A DNA stretch of 64,000 nt from Dyadobacter sp. CY323 (GCF_021390245.1 NZ_JAJUXH010000003.1:372001-436000); one strand, 5' to 3'; shown: positions 1-9,426, counted from the first letter of the stretch. Numbers and translations are program-made. The notes: a model not told the origin generated them from the sequence alone.

Positions 1-38
1 TGCCTCCATATTGTCTGATCTACGCTATTTCAATTGGA

Positions 39-1409
39 TTACTCCTTCGATTTTGGCTTCATCGTCGGCCGAAATGCCGGTTTTGGTTTCACTTCATCTG
101 ACTTATCTTCTGCTTTCGGTGCCTCATTTATTTCTGTTTTCGGCTCTTCTTTCGCTTCCACCACTTTGGGTTTCATTGTCGGACGAAATGCCGGTTTTAC
201 GGCCGCTGATTCACTCGGCACAGATTCCACTGGCGCAGCTCCGGCTGGCGCAGCTCCGGCTGGCGCAGCTCCGGCTGGCGTTTCCGATACCGGTTTTTCA
301 TTATTTTCTTCCGAAACCACTTTCGGCTTCATCGTAGGTCGAAATGCAGGTTTTGGAGCAACTGATGCAGCCGGTGCAGCTTCTGCTGATGTTTCAGAAA
401 CCGGTTTCTCTATATTTTCATCCGAAACCACCTTCGGCTTCATTGTGGGACGAAATGCAGGTTTTGCAACAACGGGTTCAACCGGAGAAGACTCTGATGG
501 CGTTTCAGAAACAGGTTTTTCAGTACTTTCTTCCGAAACCGTTTTCGGCTTCATACTTGGCCGGAATGCTGGTTTTGGTGCAGCGGGCGCAGTTTCGGCT
601 GGTGTTTCAGAAGTTGGTTTTTCCGTACTCTGCGGTTGTTCAACATTTTCAACGGGAGCTGCTTTCGGTTTCATTACCGGTTTGAAAGCAGGTTTTGTCG
701 CCGGTTTTGCAACTTCCTCAACAGCCGGACCTTCCATTTCGGCGGCAGCTTCGGACTCTTGTGGTTTTGGTTTAATGGTCGGTTTGAAAACCGGTCTGGC
801 CGCAGGAGCTGGCGTTGGTTCAGATGCGGTAACAGGCTTGGCGGCTGCTTTCAAAGCTTCCTTTTCCTTCTGAAACTGATCTAGTAACTGGCGTTTTTCC
901 TCGGCTTGCTCGGGCGTCAGATTGGCGTAATTATAAACCATATCCCTCACGTCCAGCTCACTATAATCAAACGTTTTGGTCATGGTGAGACATTCTGTCG
1001 GGCAAACCGTTGTGCAAAGGCCGCAGTAGCAGCATTTGGCCATATCGATATCAAACTTCGCCGCGTAAAGCCGGATCGGTGAACCGTCGGATGCTTTACC
1101 CACTTCCTCAATTGCCCTGATCGGCTCAATCTCAATGCAATCCACCGGACAAACTTTCACGCATTTGTCACATACAATGCAATCGTCCATTTCATTGTGC
1201 AGCCGGTAACGACCGTTGTCCGGAATGGGGATGGTTTCCATCGGGTATTGGATGGTAACCATCCCCTCCTGCTCATGATAGAAGTCCCCCGAGCGGATAT
1301 CGCCCTGCTTCCGACGGTTGCGCGCGCCCCACAAATGCCGCAGCGTAAGCCGCATACCGCCAATTGTGGTACTTATTCCTTCCGATATATTTTTGAAATA
1401 ACTAGACAA
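39..1409 (-). CDS. nuoI: NADH-quinone oxidoreductase subunit I-like ferredoxin with long repetitive tail
   Basis: Two [4Fe-4S] signatures are visible, CIVCDKCVKVCP (Cys 77, 80, 83, 87) and CCYCGLCTTVCP (Cys 126, 129, 132, 136), in the order and spacing of NuoI, the peripheral-arm subunit of complex I that passes electrons through clusters N6a/N6b toward quinone. The N-terminus (GGMRLTLRHLWG) also fits NuoI. The ferredoxin part ends near residue 160, whereas usual NuoI proteins are about 160-220 residues; here about 290 further residues follow, rich in Pro, Lys, Ala and Glu, with seven copies of an 11-residue motif (KPAFRPTMKPK and variants). The tail looks disordered and has no recognised function. 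No ATG precedes the domain in frame, so a TTG at 1409 is the likely start; ATG at 1355 would cut into the domain. No other nuo gene lies in the window; the next one may lie left of position 1. Confidence 0.85.
   Translation of the reverse strand: MSSYFKNISEGISTTIGGMRLTLRHLWGARNRRKQGDIRSGDFYHEQEGMVTIQYPMETIPIPDNGRYRLHNEMDDCIVCDKCVKVCPVDCIEIEPIRAIEEVGKASDGSPIRLYAAKFDIDMAKCCYCGLCTTVCPTECLTMTKTFDYSELDVRDMVYNYANLTPEQAEEKRQLLDQFQKEKEALKAAAKPVTASEPTPAPAARPVFKPTIKPKPQESEAAAEMEGPAVEEVAKPATKPAFKPVMKPKAAPVENVEQPQSTEKPTSETPAETAPAAPKPAFRPSMKPKTVSEESTEKPVSETPSESSPVEPVVAKPAFRPTMKPKVVSDENIEKPVSETSAEAAPAASVAPKPAFRPTMKPKVVSEENNEKPVSETPAGAAPAGAAPAGAAPVESVPSESAAVKPAFRPTMKPKVVEAKEEPKTEINEAPKAEDKSDEVKPKPAFRPTMKPKSKE
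231..280. repeat. 15-bp tandem repeat inside the nuoI tail
   Basis: The unit TGGCGCAGCTCCGGC is repeated 3.3 times in perfect register (231-245, 246-260, 261-275, then a partial copy). Being a multiple of three it adds PAGAA pentapeptides to the protein without shifting frame. Such perfect short repeats usually change copy number by slippage, so the tail length may vary between strains. Confidence 0.9.
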
Positions 1410-1443
1410 ATCGATTCCGTTAGCGCAGAGCTTTACCCTATTG

Positions 1444-1451
1444 CAAAGATA
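1444..1451 (-). promoter_or_regulatory. Candidate -7 promoter element for nuoI
   Basis: On the minus strand the sequence reads TATCTTTG, matching the Bacteroidota -7 consensus TAnnTTTG, 34 bases ahead of the TTG start of the nuoI-like gene. No clear TTTG -33 element lies at the expected spacing, so this is only a candidate. Confidence 0.35.
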
Positions 1452-1493
1452 GAGTTGTTAACCAGATTTTCGGGAAATGCATTCCCCTGATTT

Positions 1494-2726
1494 TCACTTA
1501 CTGACCAATTCACTGATATATTTCAAATATTCCTTTGCCAAAACATCCCTGTCAAAATGGGCTTTTGCATATCGATAGCCATTTTCGCCGTGCTTTTTTA
1601 TCAACTCGGGGTTGTCCATGAACACGATTACTTTTGCGACAAAATCGGCAACATTTTCAGGCTCGGCGTACAAACCCGCATTTGCGCTCTCCACCAATTG
1701 CCGTGACACTCCGTCGATGGCCATTAAAACCGGTTTTTTACAGGAAAAATAATCGAAGGTTTTATTGCTGTAAACCGTCTTGAAAATATCGGTTTTTTTC
1801 AAAACAGATGTTCCGATATCAGCGGCCGATATGTACTTAAAAACCTCCATTTTAGGTACTGGATCCATAAACAGGATGTTTTGCAATCCCCGATTTGCAG
1901 CTTCATTTTCAAGCTCGCCTTTCTTCGCACCATCCCCGATCAGCAGAAAAAAAGCATTTGTTTCCTTTAATTTTTCGGCTGCATCAATCAGTTGTACCAA
2001 ATGATTAGCAATTCCATGTGCACCGACATATATAATGATGAACTGGTCGTGCAGCCCGAGTTCTCTCCGAAATTTTTCGCGATCAAAATGCATTAAAGCC
2101 CGATCTGATAGACTGAAATCCGCCGCATTTGGGATGAAAATGATCTTTCCATTTTGTACGTTTTTTTGTTTAATCAAAATGTCTTTAAAGGCGGGTGTGA
2201 CTACATTAATCAACCTGGCTGTTTTATAAAGTTTTTGTTCAAACCAATGAGAAAGCCGGATTAGATTTTTGTTGGTCAAAACACCCGTTTCAATGGCGGA
2301 TTCAGGCCATAGATCTCTGACTTCCAGCAAAAAAGGGATTTTCTTGACCCGGGATAAAAATAGAGCCGTTATACCTGTAAAAAGTGGCGGGCTGGTTACC
2401 AGGATCAAATCGTACTTTTTCGGGGCATAAAATAATCCGGCCCAAATGGAGGAAAAAACGAAGGATAAATAACCGAAAAGTCTTCCGGCGAAAGATTGAT
2501 TTCCATGTAACACGTGGCACCTGATCACTTTAACGCCATTTGCATTCATGCTGATTTCAATGCGATTAGCTGACTTTTTTCTGGGGAAATTCATGTAGTG
2601 CCCAGTCCCGGCCAAAACGGTGACCCGATGCCCGGCCCCAACCCAAATGCGCGCCATCTCATTCCAACGCGACCCGCCAGGTTCGTGATCTTCGAGGAAA
2701 TACTGGTGAATCAGGAGAATGTGCAT
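1494..2726 (-). CDS. GT4-type glycosyltransferase (WbuB/WcaI-like)
   Basis: A 410-residue GT-B protein. The N-terminus MHILLIHQYFLEDHEPGGSR is typical of WbuB/WcaI-like family 4 glycosyltransferases, which transfer a sugar from a nucleotide donor during O-antigen or exopolysaccharide synthesis at the inner membrane. EVRDLWPESAI (about residues 137-147) marks the end of the acceptor domain, and the C-terminal half has the Rossmann-like pattern with FIIIYVGAHG and the donor-site segment DYFSCKKPVLMAIDG. It is the last gene of a leftward operon, starting 10 bp after the heparinase-like gene. Donor and acceptor sugars cannot be read from the sequence. Confidence 0.88.
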   Translation of the reverse strand: MHILLIHQYFLEDHEPGGSRWNEMARIWVGAGHRVTVLAGTGHYMNFPRKKSANRIEISMNANGVKVIRCHVLHGNQSFAGRLFGYLSFVFSSIWAGLFYAPKKYDLILVTSPPLFTGITALFLSRVKKIPFLLEVRDLWPESAIETGVLTNKNLIRLSHWFEQKLYKTARLINVVTPAFKDILIKQKNVQNGKIIFIPNAADFSLSDRALMHFDREKFRRELGLHDQFIIIYVGAHGIANHLVQLIDAAEKLKETNAFFLLIGDGAKKGELENEAANRGLQNILFMDPVPKMEVFKYISAADIGTSVLKKTDIFKTVYSNKTFDYFSCKKPVLMAIDGVSRQLVESANAGLYAEPENVADFVAKVIVFMDNPELIKKHGENGYRYAKAHFDRDVLAKEYLKYISELVSK

Positions 2727-2736
2727 GATGTTCAGC

Positions 2737-4647
2737 TCAGATTTTCATACGGATGATTGTTTTGATATACCTCCCGAAAGTTGAAAAAACCAATCTCCGG
2801 GACTCCACTTTTGCACCATAGGTTTCAGAAAACCATCCTTGCGTCTCCGTAACCATTATTTCATTCTTGCTTTCGCCAAAAGCTTTGATTTCGAAATGAT
2901 CAGAAAAAGATGGAGACGGGTGCCAGATCTGGTGCATTTCGATCTGGCTGGGCACGTTTTCAACAAAATCCTCGACAACCCAATGTAGCTGACCGCGCAG
3001 CTTCACCACTTTTCGACTGTGGGTAATGCCGGGCCCGATTGCTTTATAACCCTGAAATGCCGCCTCAATGGATAGGAACTTACTTTCAACCCGCGTATGG
3101 CCGCCAGCGATTTTGATCCAATCCGTCCAGGCGAATCTGGAAAGCCTCGTCATTTGGTCATACTTCCCCAACATAACCGTGTTATGCGATGCGGTTCCTG
3201 AAAAATAGCTGATGATCGTTTCGTTTGCATTGTACAAACAGGAACCGGCATCACGCAGGATATTTTCGCCATTTACCCAAATATCGAGATGCAGATTATC
3301 CGATTGAAAAGGCCTGTTTGAGTAAAATCCGCAGCGTAGAAAAGTAATCGTCGGATCGTCACGTAAAACATAGTAACCGCCTTTCGGAAAATTGTATCTC
3401 CCAGTCGCCTCAACTTGAATGGGCCTAGCCTTTTGACACGATATTCGATTCGTTAACCAGTCCGCTTCCTCATTCCAACAACCAGTTCCGTACGGTAAAG
3501 CCATCGCGAGTGCCGTGGCCAATGCAGTTAATTGAGGCCGAAAATCGCGAAAATGGCAAGCCGTCAGCGGAAAGAACAATGCACCGTCGCTGTGACCATA
3601 ATGAGGTAACATTCCTGTTTCCTTATCCTGACAAGACAGCAGGAAGAACAGCGATTTTTCCGCACGCTTGTAAACAATCCGATCAAAAAAATCTCCATTT
3701 AGTTTTGCTAATGTTAAAACCCACGTCAGCAATTGCACGGCCACGCGATGGTAATTCATCGAAAATTGAAGAAAAGTCCCATCCTCATAAATTTGATAAA
3801 CGATCTCTTTTTCAAATGCCGTTTTACCTTTTTGCTTCCACTTTTTGCTTTCAGGAAAAAAGGGTAATAGTAATCCGGCCAAATACAGTCCGGCCGTTTC
3901 CGTGAGTGCGTGGTTGTTTCGCACGGCGATTAATGCAAAACTGATATTTTCTTCCACCCGGCGCATTTGCTGGTAAATGCTGTTTATGATTTTATCAAAA
4001 CGCAGCTGATTCAGTGAATTGGAAAACCGGTAGTAATGCAAAGCAAAAAGCCAATTCAGAGCACGCAGAGATATTTCCTGTCCACATTTCCAGTTCGGTC
4101 CGCGATTGACAGGATTTTCATCAATCCAGCTTTCAATCAGGTTAAAAACCAGTGTGGATTGATCTTTCTCAAAATGAAAATCACATCGGATTATGTCGTA
4201 GAGAAAGCAAAATCTCGATTTTTCCCACACATATTTTATGTCGCCCGCCCCATCAGCGAAGTCCTGGATTTGAGACCAGTGAGTTTCCCGGGAGTATGTA
4301 AATCCGGTTTTAGGATTGGTATGCCAATCTTTCGCAGTTAACCATTCGCCGTAAAAATATCGGAACCGATTTTGACTGATATTCGCGACATGTTCCCTCA
4401 AATGCACCAGCGTTTTATCTCTCGGCATTTCAAAGTTGGCCGGATCGAAAAAGAATTGTAACGGTAAGTTCCGCCATTCTTCTAGCGAAATGAACGTTTT
4501 AGGTTTTGGATTTACAGCAAATCGAAGCTTTAATAATCCTGTTTTGCATTGTATTTGGTAGCATATCCTGAAAATGGAATAGCACCAACCCATATTCCGG
4601 AGAAATTTAAAACAGCCCCAAATGCGATCTGACCAGCGTTTTATCAT
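2737..4647 (-). CDS. Heparinase II/III family protein (polysaccharide lyase-like)
   Basis: A 636-residue protein with an N-terminal alpha/alpha-toroid region (WTNPKTG... NNHALTETAGLYLAGLL) and a C-terminal beta-sandwich with DNLHLDIWVNGENILRDAG and SGTASHNTVMLGKYDQM, the hallmarks of the heparinase II/III fold. Relatives cleave uronic-acid polysaccharides or sit in exopolysaccharide clusters with an unclear role. I see no classical signal peptide, which favours a cytoplasmic or periplasmic-anchored biosynthetic role over extracellular degradation. An in-frame TTG lies upstream, but ATG at 4647 is preferred because its ATGA overlaps the stop of the dehydrogenase gene, a translational-coupling arrangement. 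The glycosyltransferase gene follows after 10 bp. Confidence 0.85.
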   Translation of the reverse strand: MIKRWSDRIWGCFKFLRNMGWCYSIFRICYQIQCKTGLLKLRFAVNPKPKTFISLEEWRNLPLQFFFDPANFEMPRDKTLVHLREHVANISQNRFRYFYGEWLTAKDWHTNPKTGFTYSRETHWSQIQDFADGAGDIKYVWEKSRFCFLYDIIRCDFHFEKDQSTLVFNLIESWIDENPVNRGPNWKCGQEISLRALNWLFALHYYRFSNSLNQLRFDKIINSIYQQMRRVEENISFALIAVRNNHALTETAGLYLAGLLLPFFPESKKWKQKGKTAFEKEIVYQIYEDGTFLQFSMNYHRVAVQLLTWVLTLAKLNGDFFDRIVYKRAEKSLFFLLSCQDKETGMLPHYGHSDGALFFPLTACHFRDFRPQLTALATALAMALPYGTGCWNEEADWLTNRISCQKARPIQVEATGRYNFPKGGYYVLRDDPTITFLRCGFYSNRPFQSDNLHLDIWVNGENILRDAGSCLYNANETIISYFSGTASHNTVMLGKYDQMTRLSRFAWTDWIKIAGGHTRVESKFLSIEAAFQGYKAIGPGITHSRKVVKLRGQLHWVVEDFVENVPSQIEMHQIWHPSPSFSDHFEIKAFGESKNEIMVTETQGWFSETYGAKVESRRLVFSTFGRYIKTIIRMKI

Positions 4648-6743
4648 GGTACCTGGATCCAACAGCGCTTTTCATAACTTTCCAGCGCGGCAAAAGTCGC
4701 ACGTGTGGTATTTACGATCTCGTGAAAGTCAATGTGCGGGTTTCCACCTGTTTTTAATGTTTCCCAAAGTCTGCAAAACTGTTCTTTGTGACCTTTATCT
4801 TTTGCTGTTTTAAGACTCGAAAAACCTTTAAAACCATAACCTGTCAGCCGACAAAAATCATCCAGGATCAAAGTCCGGCCGCCTGAATACACCTCCACCC
4901 GTTCCTTTGAATAAGATCGGTGACCATTGGAAAAATAATTGACAATTCCGGTCGATCCGTTTGCATAACGGAGCATGATATTGGCATTTTGTAAACCTGC
5001 GTCACCCGGTTCCTGAGCTGCATTCATGCAAACTTCAACGACCCGATTTCCGGTGAGATAGCTGATCAGGTCAATGAAATGACACCCTTCGCCGAGAATG
5101 CGGCCCCCTCCCACAAGCCGGTCGTGAATCCAAGATTGGGCGGGTATGTGCCCTGCATTAACGGTAATCACAACATGCATGACTGAGCCACCGAGCAGGT
5201 TTTTTATTTTGCGGGAATGAGGCGAAAAGCGACGATTGAATCCAACAGACAGACTTTTCCCCGATTTTTCGTAAGTCTTGATTATTTCCTCCAAATCTTC
5301 GGGGAATAATGCAAGCGGCTTTTCTACAAACACATGTGTATTGGCCTTCAAAGCATCTACTACCATTTGTGAGTGCAGATCGTGGCGGGTTGCAATGATT
5401 ACTAAATCCACTTCCCGGTCACGGAGTATTTCATGATAATCGGCCGTCGCAATCGGAATTTTATATCTGGCAGATAATTCGGTGGCATGAAGTCCGCCCG
5501 CGCTGGCTATGTACTTGATACTGGCATTTTTAATGAGGGGCAGCAATGTACTGCGAACGTAATTACCAGCTCCAATAATGCCGGTTACCACCTCGGTTGG
5601 AGGAAATAATGAACCGGAAGGTCTGCATGATTTTTGATTGCAAACCGTTCCGGGATAGTCGATCAGGATTGCTATATGATGATTCAGATTTTGATAAATA
5701 CTTTCGAAATCAGGTAATGCGACTCTCCTGGAAATGAGCGATTTGACATTTAAGGCACCGGAAGAAAGCATTTCGAGAATGGCGCAAAAATTCCTGTTTT
5801 CAGTCCAGCGGACAAGGCCAACCGGATAATCCACGCCATTTTCTTCATAATTCTGGTCATAACGTCCGGGACCATACGAACAGGAAACCTGGAAGGTCAG
5901 CTCTTTTTCGTAAAAATCCGCCCGGTTTATTTTCAGTCCGACGGACCCTACCAAAACGACTTTTCCACGTTTCCGGGAAATCCGTGCGGCGAGAGAAATA
6001 ATGCCATTGGATTCCGAAGCCGCAGTGATCAGCACGCCATCGGCGCCGATTCCATTTGTCGATTCATTTATAGTGGTTTCGAGATTTTCGTGCGAAGGAT
6101 CGAAAACCGTAATCCCTTTTTCGGCAGCAATGTATCTTTTATGCGGGTCCGGCTCAATGCCGATCACACGACATCCATTAATGGTAAGTAGCTCAGCAGT
6201 AAGCAAACCGATTAGCCCAAGTCCGATCACGACAACGGTATCACCCATTTGAGGTCCCAAAAGCCGGATTCCCTGCAAACCGATCGCGGCTACGACGGTA
6301 AAAGAAGCGTCTTCATAAGTTACATTTGAGGGGATTTTCGCCGCAAGATTCACAGGCACGCACACTACCCCGGCGTGCGGCCCATTACTCACTACCCGAT
6401 CCCCGATCCGAAAACTTTGTACACCTTCCCCAATCGCAATCACCTCACCAGCATTGCAATAGCCCATCGGCACACATTGCGCGAGCTTGTTGGAAAGTGC
6501 TCTTAATGTCGGGAAAAGACCGTCTGTTTTGATCTTGTCAAAAACCAATCTGACTTTTTCGGGATGCTGTCGGACTTTGGAAATGAATGCGGCTTTACTG
6601 AATTCGACCAGCATTCGTTCGGTACCGGTAGACACCAGAGTATTGTGCGTCCGGATCAGAATGCAGCCTTTTTGAACAATGGGGGATGGGACTTCCAGCA
6701 ATACGGTTTTCCCGATCCGCAGATTTTGCGCGAGTTGTTTCAT
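4644..6743 (-). CDS. Bi-domain oxidoreductase: zinc-type alcohol dehydrogenase fused to Gfo/Idh/MocA domain
   Basis: A 699-residue fusion. Residues 1-350 form a medium-chain dehydrogenase-like part with Rossmann motif VVVIGLGLIGLLTAELL; residues from about 385 form a Gfo/Idh/MocA part with GIIGAGNYVRSTLLPLI and the family hallmark EKPLAL. This exact fusion recurs in polysaccharide gene clusters and is annotated as bi-domain-containing oxidoreductase; it is thought to oxidise or epimerise a nucleotide sugar with NAD(P), though the substrate is not established. It is the first gene of a leftward three-gene operon and overlaps the heparinase-like gene by ATGA. The start ATG at 6743 lies opposite a divergent Gfo/Idh gene, with about 130 bp of shared upstream DNA. 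Confidence 0.9.
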   Translation of the reverse strand: MKQLAQNLRIGKTVLLEVPSPIVQKGCILIRTHNTLVSTGTERMLVEFSKAAFISKVRQHPEKVRLVFDKIKTDGLFPTLRALSNKLAQCVPMGYCNAGEVIAIGEGVQSFRIGDRVVSNGPHAGVVCVPVNLAAKIPSNVTYEDASFTVVAAIGLQGIRLLGPQMGDTVVVIGLGLIGLLTAELLTINGCRVIGIEPDPHKRYIAAEKGITVFDPSHENLETTINESTNGIGADGVLITAASESNGIISLAARISRKRGKVVLVGSVGLKINRADFYEKELTFQVSCSYGPGRYDQNYEENGVDYPVGLVRWTENRNFCAILEMLSSGALNVKSLISRRVALPDFESIYQNLNHHIAILIDYPGTVCNQKSCRPSGSLFPPTEVVTGIIGAGNYVRSTLLPLIKNASIKYIASAGGLHATELSARYKIPIATADYHEILRDREVDLVIIATRHDLHSQMVVDALKANTHVFVEKPLALFPEDLEEIIKTYEKSGKSLSVGFNRRFSPHSRKIKNLLGGSVMHVVITVNAGHIPAQSWIHDRLVGGGRILGEGCHFIDLISYLTGNRVVEVCMNAAQEPGDAGLQNANIMLRYANGSTGIVNYFSNGHRSYSKERVEVYSGGRTLILDDFCRLTGYGFKGFSSLKTAKDKGHKEQFCRLWETLKTGGNPHIDFHEIVNTTRATFAALESYEKRCWIQVP

Positions 6744-6873
6744 GAAATAGTGTGTGATATTCGTAAATGTCCGCGATCGAAAATTTACGAGAGTAAATGC
6801 AATCGCAAAGTTTTAATATTTTTGATGAATTCCAATTTTGCAGTAAACACAATTCACAAATCCGGTTGACAGA

Positions 6874-8031
6874 ATGAAAAAGCACCTTAATGTTGGTATC
6901 GTTGGTTACAAATTCATGGGCAGGGCACATAGTAATGCATGGAAAAAGGCTCCGCTCTTTTTTGATATTCCGGCCATACCTGTCTTGAAAGCAGCTTGCG
7001 GCAGACATCAGGAGTCATTAACGGAGTTCGCTGAAAATTGGGGCTGGGAGGAAACGGAAACGGATTGGAGAAAGCTGATCGCCCGGCCGGATATTGATAT
7101 CATCGACATTGCATTACCGCAAGATCTCCATTATGACATTGCAATTGCTGCGGCTCGGGCCGGAAAGCATATTTTTTGTGAAAAACCACTTTCGATGAAC
7201 AGTCGGCAGGCGGAAGAAATGTTGAAAGTCTGCGAAGAAAATAAGGTAACGCATTACCTCAATCATAATTACCGGAGAACCCCGGCAGTTGCGTACGCGA
7301 AGAAAATGATTGAAGCAGGGAAAATCGGACGGATTTTTCACTGGCGTTGCGCCTATCAGCAGGATTGGATCGTGGACCCTTCCTTTCCATTAACCTGGCA
7401 ATTAAAAAAAGAAACGGCTCAGGCTGGTCCGCAGTGGGACCTTAACTCGCATGCGGTAGATCTCGCGCATTTTTTGGTGGGAGACATGGCTACTGTTTCG
7501 TGTCTTACCACCAATTTTATAAAAGAAAGACCATTGGCCGATGAAGCGTCGGTCGGGAATCTTTCGGCACAATCGTCCGGGACGGAAATGGGGGAAGTGA
7601 CCGTCGAGGATGCGGCATTGATGATGGTTACTTTTAAAAATGGCGCGATCGGCTCATTTGAAGCAACGCGATTTGCCAGCGGCCGGAAAAACCGGCTTTC
7701 ATTTGAAATTTACGGCAGCAAAGGAAGTCTCACATTCGACCTGGAAAGGATGAATGAGCTGCAATATTTTTCACGGGAAGATGAAAATGGCGATCAGGGG
7801 TTCCGTACCATTCTCGCAACCGAGGCGGTGCATCCGTATGCAAACCACTGGTGGCCAGCAGGTCATATCATTGGGTATGAACACGCATTTGTGCATTCGG
7901 TCGTCGATTTCGTCAAAGCAATAGAAGGAAACACGTCCATCAAACCTGACTTTTCAGATGGGTTGAAAATTATCAAGGTTCTGGAAGCGGGAATACAATC
8001 CTCGGAGACGAAGCAGCAGGTAAGTTTGTAG
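6874..8031 (+). CDS. Gfo/Idh/MocA family oxidoreductase
   Basis: A 385-residue NAD(P)-dependent sugar oxidoreductase. The N-terminal Rossmann motif GIVGYKFMGRAHSNAW and the hallmark EKPLSMNSRQAEEM are clear; the C-terminal alpha/beta domain includes the likely active-site segment DLNSHAVDLAHFLVGDM with His residues. In Bacteroidota such enzymes often make or reduce 3-keto sugars or inositols and pair with TIM-barrel isomerases. That fits here: the next gene, about 70 bp downstream on the same strand, is an exported isomerase-like protein. No secretion signal is seen, so it is probably cytoplasmic. Confidence 0.9.
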   Translation: MKKHLNVGIVGYKFMGRAHSNAWKKAPLFFDIPAIPVLKAACGRHQESLTEFAENWGWEETETDWRKLIARPDIDIIDIALPQDLHYDIAIAAARAGKHIFCEKPLSMNSRQAEEMLKVCEENKVTHYLNHNYRRTPAVAYAKKMIEAGKIGRIFHWRCAYQQDWIVDPSFPLTWQLKKETAQAGPQWDLNSHAVDLAHFLVGDMATVSCLTTNFIKERPLADEASVGNLSAQSSGTEMGEVTVEDAALMMVTFKNGAIGSFEATRFASGRKNRLSFEIYGSKGSLTFDLERMNELQYFSREDENGDQGFRTILATEAVHPYANHWWPAGHIIGYEHAFVHSVVDFVKAIEGNTSIKPDFSDGLKIIKVLEAGIQSSETKQQVSL

Positions 8032-8100
8032 CCGGCTGCGCCTTTTGTAAAAAACAAAATCATGGTTTACGGCGTCGAACGTGTTACTAATTCCGGAAAA

Positions 8101-8997
8101 ATGTGGGTGAAAATGCTGCTAATTTTTGTTTGTTTGGCGGCAACCCATTCCAGTCAGGCTCAGAACAAAAAAAGCAGCCGATCCATCTACGCAAAGGATA
8201 ATCTGATCGCGTGGTGCATTGTTCCGTTTGACTCCAAAAACCGCGGGCCGGTGGAACGTGCCGAAATGCTTAACAAGCTTGGTATCAACAAGCTGGCGTA
8301 CGATTGGCGCGAAAAACACATTCCCACCTTCGATGCCGAACTGGACGCATTAAAGTCGCATAAAATCAAGCTGCAGGCATTTTGGCTGTACTCCGGACCC
8401 GAGCCCGAAACGGACAAGAATTTCAAGATTATCCTCGATGTGTTGAAACGCCATCAGGTAAAAACGCAGATCTGGTGCATGATCGGCGGCATTAAAGATC
8501 TGGATCAAATGTCACAGCAGGAAAAAATCAATGCACATGCCCGGGCAGTGGCCTACATTGCCGACAAAGCCGCAGAAATTGGTTGCAGCGTGGGTTTATA
8601 CAATCACGGCGGCTGGTTTGGAGAGCCTGAAAATCAGCTGGAAATTATCAAATACCTCAATAAACCGAATATCGGGATCGTATATAACCTGCATCACGCG
8701 GAAGAACATCTTGAAACATTTCCGAGGTTTTTTCCAAAAATGCTGCCGCATTTAATGGCGTTTAATGTGGCAGGACTTATCAAAGGAAATCCGGGGAAAG
8801 TGGTGCCCGTTGGACAAGGCAATGCAGAACTGGAATTGATGCGCATTGTGCAAAACAGCAGCTATAATGGCCCGGTAGGCATTATTAATGAAGAATTCGC
8901 GCCCGATGCCGAGGATGGTTTGAGAATCAATATGGATGGAATGCAGGTAATTTTGAAAGAACTGGGGGATAAAAAAGCGTTGAAAACGTATCAGTAA
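8101..8997 (+). CDS. Exported sugar phosphate isomerase/epimerase-like TIM-barrel protein
   Basis: The mature part resembles the xylose isomerase-like TIM-barrel family (AP endonuclease 2 superfamily): LGINKLAYDWREKHIPTFDAEL near the start, IGCSVGLYNHGGWFGEPE in the middle with candidate metal ligands His and Glu, and IVYNLHHAEEH. The first 21 residues from ATG 8101 (MWVKMLLIFVCLAATHSSQA) form a signal peptide, so the product should be periplasmic; an upstream in-frame ATG at 8062 would add 13 polar residues and is less likely. Together with the preceding Gfo/Idh gene it may act on a keto-glycoside or related sugar. Substrate unknown. Confidence 0.8.
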   Translation: MWVKMLLIFVCLAATHSSQAQNKKSSRSIYAKDNLIAWCIVPFDSKNRGPVERAEMLNKLGINKLAYDWREKHIPTFDAELDALKSHKIKLQAFWLYSGPEPETDKNFKIILDVLKRHQVKTQIWCMIGGIKDLDQMSQQEKINAHARAVAYIADKAAEIGCSVGLYNHGGWFGEPENQLEIIKYLNKPNIGIVYNLHHAEEHLETFPRFFPKMLPHLMAFNVAGLIKGNPGKVVPVGQGNAELELMRIVQNSSYNGPVGIINEEFAPDAEDGLRINMDGMQVILKELGDKKALKTYQ

Positions 8998-9012
8998 ATA
9001 TCCGATATCACA

Positions 9013-9426
9013 TTACCATTTTTTTGATAAAACCCTTTGCACGATTTTCTGCAATTCCGCGGCATAAATGGGCTTCCGAATGTAATCGTCTACGTATCCC
9101 GTCGCCATTGCCCGGTTATAATCGTCTGTATCCGTGGATGAGCTGATCATGAAAATGGTAATGTTCCTGCTAAGTTGGGATTTGAGTTTGGCAAATTCAT
9201 CAATAAACTGCCAGCCGTCGAGTATCGGCATGTTGATGTCGAGCAATATCAATTCGGGCAGCCGGGTTTCCTGATCCTTGTATTCGGTCAGATAGTCGAT
9301 GGCGTCCTGACCATTTTCGAAAAAAAAGCAGTCACTGGCGACCGGCTCTTTCTCGATCATTTTCTTGAGGAGGAAGGTAAATACCGGATCATCGTCGATC
9401 ACGCAAAGTCTTTCAAGCGAATTCAT
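9013..9426 (-). CDS. Single-domain response regulator (receiver only)
   Basis: A 137-residue CheY-like receiver with the acidic pocket VIDDDP, phospho-acceptor Asp63 in LLDINMPILDG, a Ser/Thr switch in FMISSSTDTDD and the conserved Lys in IRKPIYAAEL. There is no output domain. It overlaps the 3' end of the histidine kinase gene by 14 bp, so the two are probably co-translated partners. Receivers of this Bacteroidota type commonly act as shuttle regulators or bind other proteins rather than DNA. Confidence 0.93.
   Translation of the reverse strand: MNSLERLCVIDDDPVFTFLLKKMIEKEPVASDCFFFENGQDAIDYLTEYKDQETRLPELILLDINMPILDGWQFIDEFAKLKSQLSRNITIFMISSSTDTDDYNRAMATGYVDDYIRKPIYAAELQKIVQRVLSKKW

Noticed and set aside
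34..873. Long plus-strand frame opposite the nuoI tail
   Set aside because: It is the mirror of the repetitive tail; its FGFIVGRNAGF-type repeats arise from the KPAFRPTMKPK codons on the real strand.
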